DNA from: Actinoplanes auranticolor
Lineage (GTDB): Bacteria > Actinomycetota > Actinomycetes > Mycobacteriales > Micromonosporaceae
Assembly: GCF_018332655.1 (NCBI RefSeq)
Contig: NZ_BOQL01000086.1
Location: 1 to 64,000, forward strand
Length of the DNA: 64,000 bases
Direction: 5' to 3'
The translations under genes and the position numbers were made by a program. Under the pieces are notes generated by a model. The model did not search any database and was not told the origin of the DNA. It worked only from the letters and a program-made list of their open reading frames with translations. Numbering within the stretch: the first letter of the stretch is position 1; each line of letters begins with the position of its first letter. Positions 25,583-35,308 of the stretch are shown piece by piece.

Positions 25583-27226
25583 GTGCGCGTACTCATCGTG
25601 GCCATGATCGGACTGGGTGCGGTGCTGCTTCCGGCGGCACCGGCGAGCGCGCACGCCGCGCTGACCACGGCGACGCCGGAGCCCGGCAGTGTGGTGGCTA
25701 CCGCTCCGGGCGAGATCACGCTGAACTTCACCGAGGGCATCACACCGGTCGCTGAACGCACCCAGGTGCTGGCGCCGGACGGCAAACGGATCACCGGTAC
25801 GGTCACCGCGACCGGCTCGACGCTGCGCATCCAGGTGCGGCGCGCGGACCAGCCGCTGGGCACGTACCTGGTCAGCTACCGGATCATCTCGGCCGACAGC
25901 CATCCGGTCGGCGGCGCGATGACGTTCTCGGTCGGCGCGCCCTCGGCGCGCCCGCCGGAGAGCGATCCGGACACCGTGCACCCGTCGGTCGCGGTGGCGG
26001 TCCCCACGATCAAGTTCATCGGGTACGCCGGTCTGACGCTGATCATCGGCCCGGCCCTGCTGCTCGCCCTGCTGTGGCCCCGCCGCCTGTCCCGCCGCGG
26101 GCCGATCCTGCTGGTCCGGGCCGGGGTGATCGCCACCGCGGCGTCGACCCTGGGCGCGTTGTGGGCGCAGGCGCCGAACAGCAGCGGCGCACCCCTGTGG
26201 GACGTCTCGGTCACCGAGCTCGCCGACGTGCTGGCCAGCCCGTTCGGCGTCATCCTGCTGGCCCGGCTGGCCCTGCTGGCCGCGGCCGCCGCGCTGCTGC
26301 TGCCGGTCCTGCACGGCAGCGGCCGGCGGTGGCACGGCGTGGCGCTGCCGGCCCTGACCGCCGCCGGTCTGAGCACCTGGCCGCTGACCGGGCACGCCAC
26401 CGACTCGCCGCTGGCCGCGGCGATCGTGGCCGCCGACGTCGTGCACATCGCCGCGATGGCGGTCTGGCTGGGCGGGCTGGTCACGCTGGCGGTGTTCCTG
26501 CTGCGCGGCGCCCATCCCCGGGTGCTGGGCGTGATCCTGCCGGCCTGGTCGCGCTGGGCGGCGCTGGCGGTGGTGTGGCTGGTCGGCGCGGGCACGGTGC
26601 AGGCGGTGGTCCAGGTCGGGTCCGTGGGCGCGCTGTGGGGCACCGGGTACGGCCGCCTCCTGCTCGGCAAGATCGCCATCCTGGCCGGGGTGCTGGCGGC
26701 CGCAGCCTTCGCGCGGCGGCTCGTACGCCGGGCCCAGGTGCGCAACGGCGGCGTGGCCACGTTACGGCGCACGGTCGGGGCCGAGGTCGCCGCCACCGTG
26801 CTGGTGCTGGGCCTGAGCGCCGTGCTGGTGCAGGTCACGCCCGGACGCAGCGTCATCGGCGAGCGGACCACTAGCACCCAGAAGGGGGTCTCGCAGACGC
26901 TCACCTCGGAGCTGTTCACGCTGCAGTTCTCCGTCTACCCGGTGGAGCTGGGCGAGAACAACACCGTGCACGGCTTCACCTACACGCCGGAGGGCAAGCC
27001 GCTGCCGGCCCCCGAATGGACCGTCACGACCCGCCTGCAGGGTCAGGATCTGGAGCCGGTGTCCGAGCCGATGCTGCCGCTCGCCCCGCGCAACGACGCG
27101 ATGGGCGCGCTCACCTTCCCGCTGCCCGGCACGTACGAGATCAGCTTCACCGTCCGGGTCAGCGAGATCGACCAGGCGACGGTCCGCACGACGATCACGG
27201 TCCCACAGGTTCCACCGGCGTCCTGA
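25583..27226 (+). CDS. CopC-CopD fusion copper protein
   Basis: A 547-residue membrane protein joining a periplasmic-type CopC domain to a CopD membrane domain. The signal peptide ends ...APASA, leaving HAALTTATPEPGS with His as first mature residue, the CopC copper ligand; a second His lies in SADSHPVGG. About eight helices follow (150-430) with CopD-type conserved histidines (HIAAMAVWLGG). A C-terminal extracytoplasmic domain (about 450-540) resembles the YtkA-like module. Its likely role is copper import or delivery to secreted cuproenzymes. GTG 25583 gives a proper signal peptide; the frame is open to GTG 25547. Confidence 0.9.
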   Translation: MRVLIVAMIGLGAVLLPAAPASAHAALTTATPEPGSVVATAPGEITLNFTEGITPVAERTQVLAPDGKRITGTVTATGSTLRIQVRRADQPLGTYLVSYRIISADSHPVGGAMTFSVGAPSARPPESDPDTVHPSVAVAVPTIKFIGYAGLTLIIGPALLLALLWPRRLSRRGPILLVRAGVIATAASTLGALWAQAPNSSGAPLWDVSVTELADVLASPFGVILLARLALLAAAAALLLPVLHGSGRRWHGVALPALTAAGLSTWPLTGHATDSPLAAAIVAADVVHIAAMAVWLGGLVTLAVFLLRGAHPRVLGVILPAWSRWAALAVVWLVGAGTVQAVVQVGSVGALWGTGYGRLLLGKIAILAGVLAAAAFARRLVRRAQVRNGGVATLRRTVGAEVAATVLVLGLSAVLVQVTPGRSVIGERTTSTQKGVSQTLTSELFTLQFSVYPVELGENNTVHGFTYTPEGKPLPAPEWTVTTRLQGQDLEPVSEPMLPLAPRNDAMGALTFPLPGTYEISFTVRVSEIDQATVRTTITVPQVPPAS

Positions 27227-27269
27227 CTGGGCAGAGAGAGGTCTCCGTCGTGCCCGGGGAGGCCCAGTC

Positions 27270-27614
27270 GTGCAAGTGTCCGTCATCGGTGACCCCGACG
27301 ACACCGTGATCGTCTCCGTGCGCGGCGACCTGGACGGTGGCACCGACACCGTGCTGGGCACCACACTCGAGCAGGTGCTGGACCGGCCGGTGCCGCGGGT
27401 CGTGGTCGACGTCTCCGGCATCGGGTTCTGTGACTCCACGGGGCTGCGCTCGTTCATCAACGGGCACGAGCGGGCCGTCGCCGCCGGTGGCTGGCTGCGG
27501 CTGGCCGCCCCGGGCCACCAGCTGCGGGACCTGCTGCGGGTCGCCGGGCTGCTGCCGGTGCTGGAGATCTATCCGAGCGTGGCCGACGCGCTGGCCCCCG
27601 AGCCGGACTTGTAA
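27270..27614 (+). CDS. STAS-domain anti-sigma factor antagonist
   Basis: A 114-residue single STAS domain. The phosphorylatable serine is in GFCDSTGLRSF (around residue 57), preceded by VVVDVSGI. Such proteins bind an RsbW-type kinase when unphosphorylated and so release a sigma factor. No kinase or sigma gene is adjacent. The start is a GTG. It lies 43 bases after the CopCD gene and 9 before yaaA, so may be co-transcribed. Confidence 0.9.
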   Translation: MQVSVIGDPDDTVIVSVRGDLDGGTDTVLGTTLEQVLDRPVPRVVVDVSGIGFCDSTGLRSFINGHERAVAAGGWLRLAAPGHQLRDLLRVAGLLPVLEIYPSVADALAPEPDL

Positions 27615-27623
27615 CCTCGCGGC

Positions 27624-28430
27624 GTGCTCATCCTGCTGCCGCCGTCCGAGGGCAAGACCGCACCGGCCACCGGTGCACCCGCCGACCCTGCCGAGCTGTG
27701 GCTCCCGCGGCTGGCGCCGGCCCGGCGCCGGGTGCTGTCCAAGCTCGTGGCGCTGTGCAAACGCGGCAGCGCCCGCGGCGTCGCCGACTCGCTGGCGGTG
27801 CTGGGGCTCAGCGCTGCCCAGCACGCCGAGGTGGCCCGCAACGCCGGGCTGGCCACCGCACCGGCTGCGCCCGCCGCCGGGGTCTACACCGGCGTGCTCT
27901 ACGAGGCCCTCGACCCGGCCGGGCTCGCGCCGCCGGCCCGGGCCTGGGTCGACGAGCGGGCGGTGGTGTTCTCGGGGCTGTGGGGGGTGCTGCGGCTGAC
28001 CGACCGGATCCCGGCGTACCGGTGCTCGGTCGGTGTCACGCTGCCGGTGCTCGGCGGGCTCACAGCGTACTGGAAGAAGGCGCTCGGCCCCGCGCTGGAC
28101 CGCGCGGCCGCCGGCGGCCCGGTGCTGGATCTGCGGTCCGGCGCTTATGCGGCGATGTGGGCGCCCGCGGGCGCCCTCGCCGGGCGCACCGCCACCGTGC
28201 GGGTGCTGCACGAGCGGATGGCCGGCGACCAGCCGCGGCGGTCGGTGGTGAGCCACTTCAACAAGGCCACCAAGGGCCGGCTGGTGCGTTCGCTGGCCGA
28301 GGCCGGGGCGCGGCCGGCGTCCGTGGACGAGCTGCTGGCCGCGCTGCGGGACCTGAAGTACACCGTCGAGGAGCGGCCCGTCGCGGCGGGCCGCTCCCGT
28401 CAGGTGGACGTGATCGTGCGGGAGCTGTGA
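27624..28430 (+). CDS. yaaA: YaaA-family (DUF328) peroxide-stress protein
   Basis: A 268-residue cytosolic YaaA protein. The family signature opens the chain (LILLPPSEGKT) and YWKKALG, DLRSGAYAAMW and VVSHFNKATKGR follow in order. In E. coli YaaA limits free iron and DNA damage during hydrogen peroxide stress, and structurally it binds DNA. Start GTG 27624 lies 9 bases after the STAS gene. It converges on the FKBP gene with a 9-base gap and no hairpin. Confidence 0.93.
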   Translation: MLILLPPSEGKTAPATGAPADPAELWLPRLAPARRRVLSKLVALCKRGSARGVADSLAVLGLSAAQHAEVARNAGLATAPAAPAAGVYTGVLYEALDPAGLAPPARAWVDERAVVFSGLWGVLRLTDRIPAYRCSVGVTLPVLGGLTAYWKKALGPALDRAAAGGPVLDLRSGAYAAMWAPAGALAGRTATVRVLHERMAGDQPRRSVVSHFNKATKGRLVRSLAEAGARPASVDELLAALRDLKYTVEERPVAAGRSRQVDVIVREL

Positions 28431-28439
28431 CCGAGCTCC

Positions 28440-29048
28440 TTACTGGGCGGCCAGCACGTCGACGATGAAGCGCAGGTCGCCGCCGGGACGGCCCTCGGGG
28501 GCGGGGTCGCCGTAGGCCATCGCGGCCGGGATGTCGAGCTGCACCCGGCTGCCGACGGCCACGCCGACCAGGCCCTTGTCCCAGCCCTCGATGAGCTGGC
28601 CGGCGCCGACCGGGAACTGCGCCGGCTGCCCGGACTTCCAGGACGAGTCGAACTCCTTGCCGTCGGAGTAGGTCACGCCCACGTAGTTGGCCTGGATGGT
28701 CTGGCCGGCCTTCAGCTTCGGGCCCTTGCCGGCGATGATCTCGGTGACCTTGAGCTCGGCGACCTTGCCCTTGCCGGCTTTGACCACCGGCGGCTGCTGC
28801 AGCGCCGGGTCCAGCGGGACCTGCGCCGCGGCCGGCGGCTGGCTGGGCGCGGGGGCGGGCTCGGTCGGCGCGGCGGCGGCCGGGTCGGCCGGAGCGGAGG
28901 CGGCCGCCGGGGCCGCCGGCTTCTCGTCGTCGGACACCTGGATGCCGACATAGACCGCGACCAGTACGGCGATCACGGCCACACCCGCGAAGGCGCCGGT
29001 CAGGGCCTGGCCCCGGCGACTGGTACCGGTCTTGTCCTGGACGCTCAT
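28440..29048 (-). CDS. Membrane-anchored FKBP-type peptidyl-prolyl isomerase
   Basis: A 202-residue exported prolyl isomerase. A single membrane anchor (ALTGAFAGVAVIAVLVAVYVG) is followed by a disordered Ala/Pro linker (about 45-90) and an FKBP domain (about 100-200): QTIQANYVGVTYSDGKEFDSSW, LIEGWDKGLVGVAVGSRVQLDIP and AYGDP, with the aromatic pocket residues kept. It should fold secreted proteins at the outer membrane face. ATG 29048 follows AGGAGAG at 12 bases; the frame is open to 29201. Confidence 0.92.
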   Translation of the reverse strand: MSVQDKTGTSRRGQALTGAFAGVAVIAVLVAVYVGIQVSDDEKPAAPAAASAPADPAAAAPTEPAPAPSQPPAAAQVPLDPALQQPPVVKAGKGKVAELKVTEIIAGKGPKLKAGQTIQANYVGVTYSDGKEFDSSWKSGQPAQFPVGAGQLIEGWDKGLVGVAVGSRVQLDIPAAMAYGDPAPEGRPGGDLRFIVDVLAAQ

Positions 29049-29348
29049 CTGTATCGGACTCTCCTGTCGGACGGGACATGCTGGCAGACTCCGGACACCG
29101 TACTCGCCGCGCCTGCGGAAGCCGGGGCGAACCTCCACCGAACCGCCGACCCTGGTGATCATCCGGACGGCTTGGTTACTCATTTCGCTCTTCTCCGTCA
29201 CTCACGGAAGGTGAGACGGTGTACCTCCCCACAGCATCACGGCGACGGCTCGTCGCCGGCACCGGCTCACGCAGTACAGCACTCGGGACAACCCGCCCGG
29301 CCGCCACCGGCGGTCGGCGCGCGCCCGCGAACGACCGGGGAGGGTCGG

Positions 29349-30362
29349 TTGCCGGACGACGACCGTACGACAGGTCGCCAGCCTGAGTCCGCGGGACGAT
29401 CGGCCGACGTGGGGCACCGCAGGCCCTACCCGTCCGCGCCGAACCCGCGTACCAGCTATGGCTACCGCACGACCGGCCGCCGCGGCGCGGCCGTGCCACC
29501 GCTGCTGCTCGACGACGGGCGGCGCCGGCTGACCGAGTTCCTCATGCCGGCCGCCGTCATCCTGGCGGGGGTGCTGATCGTGGTGGCGTTCGGCTTCATC
29601 ATCAGCCGCGCGGTCCGCGACGACAACAAGCAGGCGATCCCGCCGGTGCAGCCGCCCGCGCTCGGGGACGTGCCGCTCAACCCGCCGGCCGACCAGTTCC
29701 CGATCCCGCTGCCCAGTGCCTCCGACAGCCGTCCGCCTTCGCCGTCGCCCACGCCGTCGAAGAGCCGGACCACCCGGCCCGCGCCCACGACGACCACACC
29801 GAAGCCGCCGGACCAGGGCTCGGTCAAGGTCGCCCGCAACGACGTCCCCTCCCGGGTCGACCTGACCGCCGAGGGCAGCCGCGACTGGGTGCACTGGGGC
29901 GAGCAGAGCACCTTCTCGCTGGAACGCCGGGCCGACGGCGACTTCCAGATCCTCGAGGGCGCCCCCACCGCGCCGCGCTTCCGGCACGGCTTCAGCGACG
30001 AGCTGTTCAGCTGGCGCGACGGCTCGCCGGTGAACGACAGCGACGGCACGCCGACCGGCATCCGCACCTGCGGCAAGGGCAACGGCTTCACCATCTCGGC
30101 CCCGGCCGGCACGTCGACCCGGACCCTGCGGCTCTACGTGGGGGCGCTGGCCGGCCGTGGCAAGCTGACCGCGCGGCTCTCGGCCGGATCGGCCTCGGCC
30201 ACCTCGACGTTCGAGGAACGCAGCAACAATCTCGACACGGCGGTCTTCGTGATCACGTACCGGGCGCCGCGGAACGGCAAGATCAATCTGAGCTGGATCA
30301 CCGAGGAGGCGTTCAGCCAGGATTGCGGCGGCGTCGCGCTCGAAGCGGCGACGCTGCGCTGA
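29349..30362 (+). CDS. Membrane-anchored protein with extracellular beta-sandwich domain, unknown function
   Basis: About 337 residues. A disordered Arg/Pro-rich cytoplasmic head precedes one membrane helix (FLMPAAVILAGVLIVVAFGFIIS), an extracellular Pro/Ser/Thr linker (PSPTPSKSRTTRP...) and a C-terminal domain of about 150 residues: VDLTAEGSRDWVHWG, FSWRDGSP and TLRLYVG. From memory this combination recurs in extracellular proteins of several phyla as a beta-sandwich, without an assigned function. The start is uncertain: TTG 29349 follows GGGGAGGG closely, and a GTG lies at 29408. The 300 bases upstream to the FKBP start hold no other gene I can support. Confidence 0.65.
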   Translation: MPDDDRTTGRQPESAGRSADVGHRRPYPSAPNPRTSYGYRTTGRRGAAVPPLLLDDGRRRLTEFLMPAAVILAGVLIVVAFGFIISRAVRDDNKQAIPPVQPPALGDVPLNPPADQFPIPLPSASDSRPPSPSPTPSKSRTTRPAPTTTTPKPPDQGSVKVARNDVPSRVDLTAEGSRDWVHWGEQSTFSLERRADGDFQILEGAPTAPRFRHGFSDELFSWRDGSPVNDSDGTPTGIRTCGKGNGFTISAPAGTSTRTLRLYVGALAGRGKLTARLSAGSASATSTFEERSNNLDTAVFVITYRAPRNGKINLSWITEEAFSQDCGGVALEAATLR

Positions 30363-30438
30363 GGTCTGCCGGTCCCCCTGGGGTGGGGGGAACCGGGCGT
30401 TCCGTGGGGTGCGGGACGCGGGTGTGGAGGAGATCGGT

Positions 30439-33400
30439 GTGTTCGCCGCCTGGGGATCATGGGTGGCCCGGTTCCGGTGGCCGGTGCTGGTGTGCACGGT
30501 CGTCGCGGTCGCCGCGGCCGGGATGTGGGGACTGGGCGTCTTCGGCCAGCTGACCGAGGGCGGTTACAACGACCCGGGCAGCGAGTCGACCCGCGCCGCC
30601 GAGGTGGTCCGCGAGGAGCTGGGCGCGCAGGGCGGCGACGTCGTCGTCATCTACACGCCCACGTCCGGCAGCATCGACGACACCGGGCTGGGTCAGCGCG
30701 TACGGACCCGGCTCGACGCGCTGCCGCGGTCCGCGGTCACGGCCGTCGCGTCGTACTGGCCGGACAAGACCGCGCAGTACGCGTCGGCCGACCGGTCCCG
30801 GGCCGTGGCGGTGCTGACCCTGGCCGGCGACGACGAGGGCGCCAAGCTGGAGGCGTACCGGGAGATCGACGACAAGCTGTCGGTCGAGGGCGCCACCACC
30901 CAGCTCGCCGGCGGCGCGCCGCTCAGTGACGCGTCGTCCACGCTGTCGACGCAGGACCTGGCGTTCGCCGAGGCGGTGTCGCTGCCCATCGTGCTGATCC
31001 TGCTGCTGTTCATCTTCGGCTCACTGGTCGCCGCCTCGCTGCCGGTGCTGGTCGGCGGGTGCGCGGTGCTCGGCTCGCTGGGGGTGCTGCACGCGATCGC
31101 GTACGGCCACGACGTCAACTCGTTCGCGGTCAACGTGGCCAGCCTGCTCGGGCTGGGCATGGCGATCGACTACGGGCTGTTCATGGTCGGGCGGTTCCGG
31201 GAGGAGCAGGGCTTCGGGCGTACGCCGGGCGAGGCGGTGGCCCGTACCGTCGCGACCGCCGGACGCACCGTGATCTTCTCCGCGACGCTGCTGATGATCG
31301 CCCTGGCCGGTCTGCTGCTGTTCCCGCAGGGCTTCCTCAAGTCGCTGGCCTACGGCGGCCTGGCCGCCGTCGCCCTGGCCGCGATCCTGTCCCTGACGCT
31401 GCTGCCCGCCCTGCTGGCGGTCCTCGGCCCGCGCGTCGACAAGCTGCCGGTGCGGCTGCCCCGCCGCGGCGGGAACCGGCCGGCCGGCACCGGCTGGGCC
31501 CGCCTGGCCGGTGCGGTGCTGCGCCACCCGGTGCTGGTCGCCCTGCCGATCCTGGCCGGGCTGCTGGTGCTGGCCGCGCCGATCGCCGGGGTGCGCTTCG
31601 GCGAGAACGACGAGCGGATCCTGCCGGCGGGCAACCCGGCCCGGCAGGCGATCGAGACCCTCAAGGCCGACTTCCCGGCGCTGAGCAGCGCGGGCGTCCA
31701 GGTGGTGCTGCGCGGCACGCGCGGTGCCGCACCGGCAGCCCAGGACGGTACGGCGTTCGCCGACGAGGTGCGCAAGGTCCCGGGCCTCGCCGCGGTCACC
31801 CCGGCCGGCACCGGCGGCGACGTCCTGCTCTACACCGCGACCCTGACCGGCACGGACCCGTTCAGCACGGCGGCGCGCGACGCGGTCGAGGACATCCGCT
31901 CCCTGCGCGCCCCACCCGGCGCAGAAGTCCTGGTCGGCGGCACGACCGCGCGCAACGTCGACAGTTTGAGCGCGACCGCGGACCAGCTCCCGCTGATGAT
32001 CGCCCTGCTGGTCGGGGCGACGCTGGTGCTGATGTTCCTGGCCTTCGGCTCGATCCTGCTGCCGGTCAAGGCGGTGGTGCTGAGCGCCCTGAGCCTGAGC
32101 GCGACGTTCGGCATCCTGGTCTGGATCTTCCAGGACGGCCACGGCGCGGACCTGCTGCGGGTCACGCCGGCGCCCCCCGAGGTCGGCATCGTGGTGCTGA
32201 TGGCCGCGGTGGTCTTCGGCCTGTCCACCGACTACGAGGTCTTCCTGCTGTCCCGCATGGTCGAGGCCCGCACCCGCGGCGCGACCACGGCCGAGGCGGT
32301 GACCACGGGCCTGGCCCGCACCGGACGGGTGATCAGCGCGGCGGCGATCCTGCTGATCGTGGTGACGGGCGCGTTCGCCCTGTCGTCGGTGACCACGATG
32401 CGCTTCATCGGCGTCGGCATGATCGTGGCCCTGTTCCTGGACGCGACGGTGGTCCGGATGCTGCTGGTACCGGCGGTGCTGAAGCTGACGGGCGACGCGG
32501 CCTGGTGGGCGCCGGGACCGCTGCGGCGCCTGCAGGAGCGGGCCGGGCTGCAGGAGTACGAGGACGAGGAGCTGTTCCCGACGGTGTCGGTGGGGCGGCA
32601 CGCGGCTCCGGAGGTGGCGGGGGCGCGGACGTCGGCGGTGGCCGGTGGCCGGGCAGGGGCGCCGGTCCGGGCGTCGGCCTGGTTCGAGCGGCCGTCCGGG
32701 GACGGGGACACGACCTCGGCGTGGCCTCCGCAGCCGGCGGCGCGGTCGGTGTCTCCGGCGACGCCGATGAGCGATCCCTCTGCGGCGGACGCGCCGGTGG
32801 CCGGGTCTTCGGCGGCGGACGCCCCGGTGTCGCCCGGTGTGTCCGGGGCGGGTTCCTTCCCAGTGACGGCTCCGGTTTCGCCTGGCGGCCCGGGTGGGCC
32901 AGGTGCCCGGCCGGACCACTTCTCCGGGACCGCATCGGTCTCCCCGGCGGCCTCGCCGGATTCGACGGCCGGACCGGCTTCATCCGCCGCCGGGTCCGCG
33001 TGGCCCGCCGCGGGATCCGCTGCCGGGTCAGGGACGTCCGCCGCCGGACTCGCTTCCGGCTCTGCGTCGGCCGCTACCGAGTCCACCGCCGGATCCGCAT
33101 CGCCGGCCGCCGGATCCGCTGACCGCTCTGCGTCGTCCGCTGCCCGGTCCGCGTCGCCGGCGGCCGGGACAGGGTCCCCAGCTGCCGGGCCCGCGCCCAC
33201 GGCGCCCTCGGGACGAGCCGGTGGCCGTTTCTCGGCCAGTGCGCCCGTCTCGGGCGGGGCGACGTCCGGCTATCCGGTCGCCGGTTCCGCGCCGCACCCC
33301 TCCTCGTCGCGGATCACGCTGGACGAGCCGGGCACGGGTGACGCCTCCTGGCCCGCCGCCAGCACTCAATCGCCATCGGTGTCCGGCGAACGCCCCTCGT

Positions 33401-33687
33401 CCCCCGCGCCGACGAGCCCGTCGGCACCCCCGGCCTGGCCACCGGCCGCCGGCCGCGGACGGGCCGACCGCGAAGCCAACGGACAAACCGACCCGGACGG
33501 CTACGGACGGACCGGCCACGAAGACGGGCCGCCCGTCACGGTCGACCTCTCCGGCCGGGTCACCCCGCCGGACGACACCACGGCCGACGGCGGCGAAGCC
33601 CCCGCCGACCCCGGGCGGCGGGAGCCCGGCGTCGACACCACAGCCATCCTCGAGCTGCCCCCGACCCGCCCGGAGCCGCCCTCCTGA
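30439..33687 (+). CDS. MMPL/RND-family transporter with long low-complexity tail
   Basis: A 1082-residue membrane transporter. Residues 1-700 form the MmpL fold: two repeats, each a first helix, an extracytoplasmic domain and five to six helices. The conserved helix motif DYGLF (in MAIDYGLFMVGRFREEQ) and its partner STDYEVFLLSRMVEA carry the proton-relay residues. These exporters move lipids, siderophores or antibiotics with proton motive force. The last 370 residues (about 715-1082) are Ala/Ser/Gly/Pro-rich repeats such as AAGSA and AARSASPAAG. GTG 30439 follows GGAGGAG, fixing the start. Confidence 0.9.
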   Translation: MFAAWGSWVARFRWPVLVCTVVAVAAAGMWGLGVFGQLTEGGYNDPGSESTRAAEVVREELGAQGGDVVVIYTPTSGSIDDTGLGQRVRTRLDALPRSAVTAVASYWPDKTAQYASADRSRAVAVLTLAGDDEGAKLEAYREIDDKLSVEGATTQLAGGAPLSDASSTLSTQDLAFAEAVSLPIVLILLLFIFGSLVAASLPVLVGGCAVLGSLGVLHAIAYGHDVNSFAVNVASLLGLGMAIDYGLFMVGRFREEQGFGRTPGEAVARTVATAGRTVIFSATLLMIALAGLLLFPQGFLKSLAYGGLAAVALAAILSLTLLPALLAVLGPRVDKLPVRLPRRGGNRPAGTGWARLAGAVLRHPVLVALPILAGLLVLAAPIAGVRFGENDERILPAGNPARQAIETLKADFPALSSAGVQVVLRGTRGAAPAAQDGTAFADEVRKVPGLAAVTPAGTGGDVLLYTATLTGTDPFSTAARDAVEDIRSLRAPPGAEVLVGGTTARNVDSLSATADQLPLMIALLVGATLVLMFLAFGSILLPVKAVVLSALSLSATFGILVWIFQDGHGADLLRVTPAPPEVGIVVLMAAVVFGLSTDYEVFLLSRMVEARTRGATTAEAVTTGLARTGRVISAAAILLIVVTGAFALSSVTTMRFIGVGMIVALFLDATVVRMLLVPAVLKLTGDAAWWAPGPLRRLQERAGLQEYEDEELFPTVSVGRHAAPEVAGARTSAVAGGRAGAPVRASAWFERPSGDGDTTSAWPPQPAARSVSPATPMSDPSAADAPVAGSSAADAPVSPGVSGAGSFPVTAPVSPGGPGGPGARPDHFSGTASVSPAASPDSTAGPASSAAGSAWPAAGSAAGSGTSAAGLASGSASAATESTAGSASPAAGSADRSASSAARSASPAAGTGSPAAGPAPTAPSGRAGGRFSASAPVSGGATSGYPVAGSAPHPSSSRITLDEPGTGDASWPAASTQSPSVSGERPSSPAPTSPSAPPAWPPAAGRGRADREANGQTDPDGYGRTGHEDGPPVTVDLSGRVTPPDDTTADGGEAPADPGRREPGVDTTAILELPPTRPEPPS

Positions 33688-33823
33688 CCGCCTCCGGCAG
33701 ATCGAAAGCTAGCCGTTATGGCACTCTTGCGGCTATTGTGGCCCGCCGGGTCGTACGGATCAGCCGTGCGCCCGGCGTAGTCAGTACCATGCCCCGGGAG
33801 AGTTGGGGTTCTACCGGGACGGG

Positions 33824-35308
33824 ATGAGCATGACCGCGACCATGGACGAGTCCGCCACGTCAGGCGGCTACGCCGACGCGCCCACGGACGCCACCCGCAT
33901 CGACCCCGAGCGCCTCGCGTTGTGCCTGCAGGTCATCGCCGAGGCTGAGCAGCTCGACCCGGAGCACCCCGACGCGGTGGCCGTCCGCCGCGCCACCGCC
34001 GGCCTGTTCAAGACGGTCAAGCTGCGCCGCCGCCGGGACCGCCGCGACGCCATCCTGGCCAACGACCGTGCGGTGACCGCCGCGACCGCGACCGGCGCGC
34101 CCAGCCGCATCGACGACGAGACCGCCGGCATCCCGCTCGCCACCGCGACCACCACGACCAGCGCGGGCGTCCTGCGCCAGCCGCGCGGCTGCTACATCTG
34201 CAAGCAGCGCTACGTACAGGTCGACGCGTTCTACCACCAGCTCTGCCCGGCCTGCGCGGCGAAGAACCACAGCCACCGCGACGCCCGCACCGACCTGACC
34301 GGGCGCCGGGCGCTGCTCACCGGCGGCCGCGCCAAGATCGGCATGTACATCGCGCTGCGGCTGCTGCGCGACGGCGCGCACACCACCATCACCACGCGGT
34401 TCCCGAACGACGCCGTGCGGCGCTTCGCCGCGATGCCGGACAGCGCGGACTGGCTGCACCGGCTGCGGGTGGTCGGCATCGACCTGCGGGACCCGGGGCA
34501 GGTGGTCGCGCTGGCCGACTCGGTCGCGGCCCGCGGCCCGCTGGACATTCTGATCAACAACGCGGCCCAGACGGTACGGCGCTCGCCCGGCTCGTACTCG
34601 GCACTGGTGGCGGCCGAGTCGGCGCCACTGCCCGACGGTCCCCTGCCCGAGCTGGAGTATCTCGGCGGCCACGCGATGGCGGCGCACCCCGCGTCGCTGA
34701 CCGACGGCTCGTCGTTCAGCCCGCACGCGCTGACCGCCCTGGCGCTGACCAGCGGCTCGGCCAGCCCGGACCGGATCGCCGCGCTGACCGCGATCGACGC
34801 CGGCGGGCTGGTCCCCGACCTGGCGCCGACCAACAGCTGGAGCGACCGGGTGCACGAGGTCGACGCCCTGGAGCTGCTGGAGGTGCAGCTCTGCAACGTC
34901 ACGGCCCCGTTCGTGCTGGTCAGCCGGCTGCGCGCGGCGATGACGGCGTCACCGTTCCCCCGCCGGTACGTGGTGAACGTGTCCGCGATGGAGGGTGTGT
35001 TCGCCCGCGGCTACAAGGGCGCGGGTCACCCGCACACGAACATGGCCAAGGCGGCGCTGAACATGCTCACCCGTACCAGCGCCGAGGACATGTTCACCGA
35101 CGGCATCCTGATGACCAGCGTGGACACCGGCTGGATCACCGACGAGCGCCCGCACCCGACCAAGATGCGGCTGGCCGACGAGGGCTTCCACGCCCCGCTG
35201 GACCTGGTCGACGGCGCGGCCCGGGTGTACGACCCGATCGTGCGCGGCGAGCAGGGCGAGGACCTGTACGGCATCTTCCTGAAGGACTACGCCCCGATCG
35301 CCTGGTGA
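33824..35308 (+). CDS. SDR-family oxidoreductase with N-terminal zinc ribbon and altered active site
   Basis: About 494 residues. An Ala/Arg-rich N-terminus (to about 110) leads to a CxxC-x14-CxxC zinc ribbon (Cys123, 126, 141, 144; CYICKQRY...LCPAC), then a short-chain dehydrogenase domain. The cofactor loop is LLTGGRAKIGMYIALRL, with ILINNAAQ and VVNVSAMEG further on. In the expected YxxxK motif the Tyr is Thr405 (TNMAK, Lys409), so catalysis may differ or be lost. An insertion of about 100 residues follows NNAAQT. The start is unclear (ATG 33824 or 33830). Its end overlaps the convergent hxlR-type gene by 22 bases. Confidence 0.8.
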   Translation: MSMTATMDESATSGGYADAPTDATRIDPERLALCLQVIAEAEQLDPEHPDAVAVRRATAGLFKTVKLRRRRDRRDAILANDRAVTAATATGAPSRIDDETAGIPLATATTTTSAGVLRQPRGCYICKQRYVQVDAFYHQLCPACAAKNHSHRDARTDLTGRRALLTGGRAKIGMYIALRLLRDGAHTTITTRFPNDAVRRFAAMPDSADWLHRLRVVGIDLRDPGQVVALADSVAARGPLDILINNAAQTVRRSPGSYSALVAAESAPLPDGPLPELEYLGGHAMAAHPASLTDGSSFSPHALTALALTSGSASPDRIAALTAIDAGGLVPDLAPTNSWSDRVHEVDALELLEVQLCNVTAPFVLVSRLRAAMTASPFPRRYVVNVSAMEGVFARGYKGAGHPHTNMAKAALNMLTRTSAEDMFTDGILMTSVDTGWITDERPHPTKMRLADEGFHAPLDLVDGAARVYDPIVRGEQGEDLYGIFLKDYAPIAW

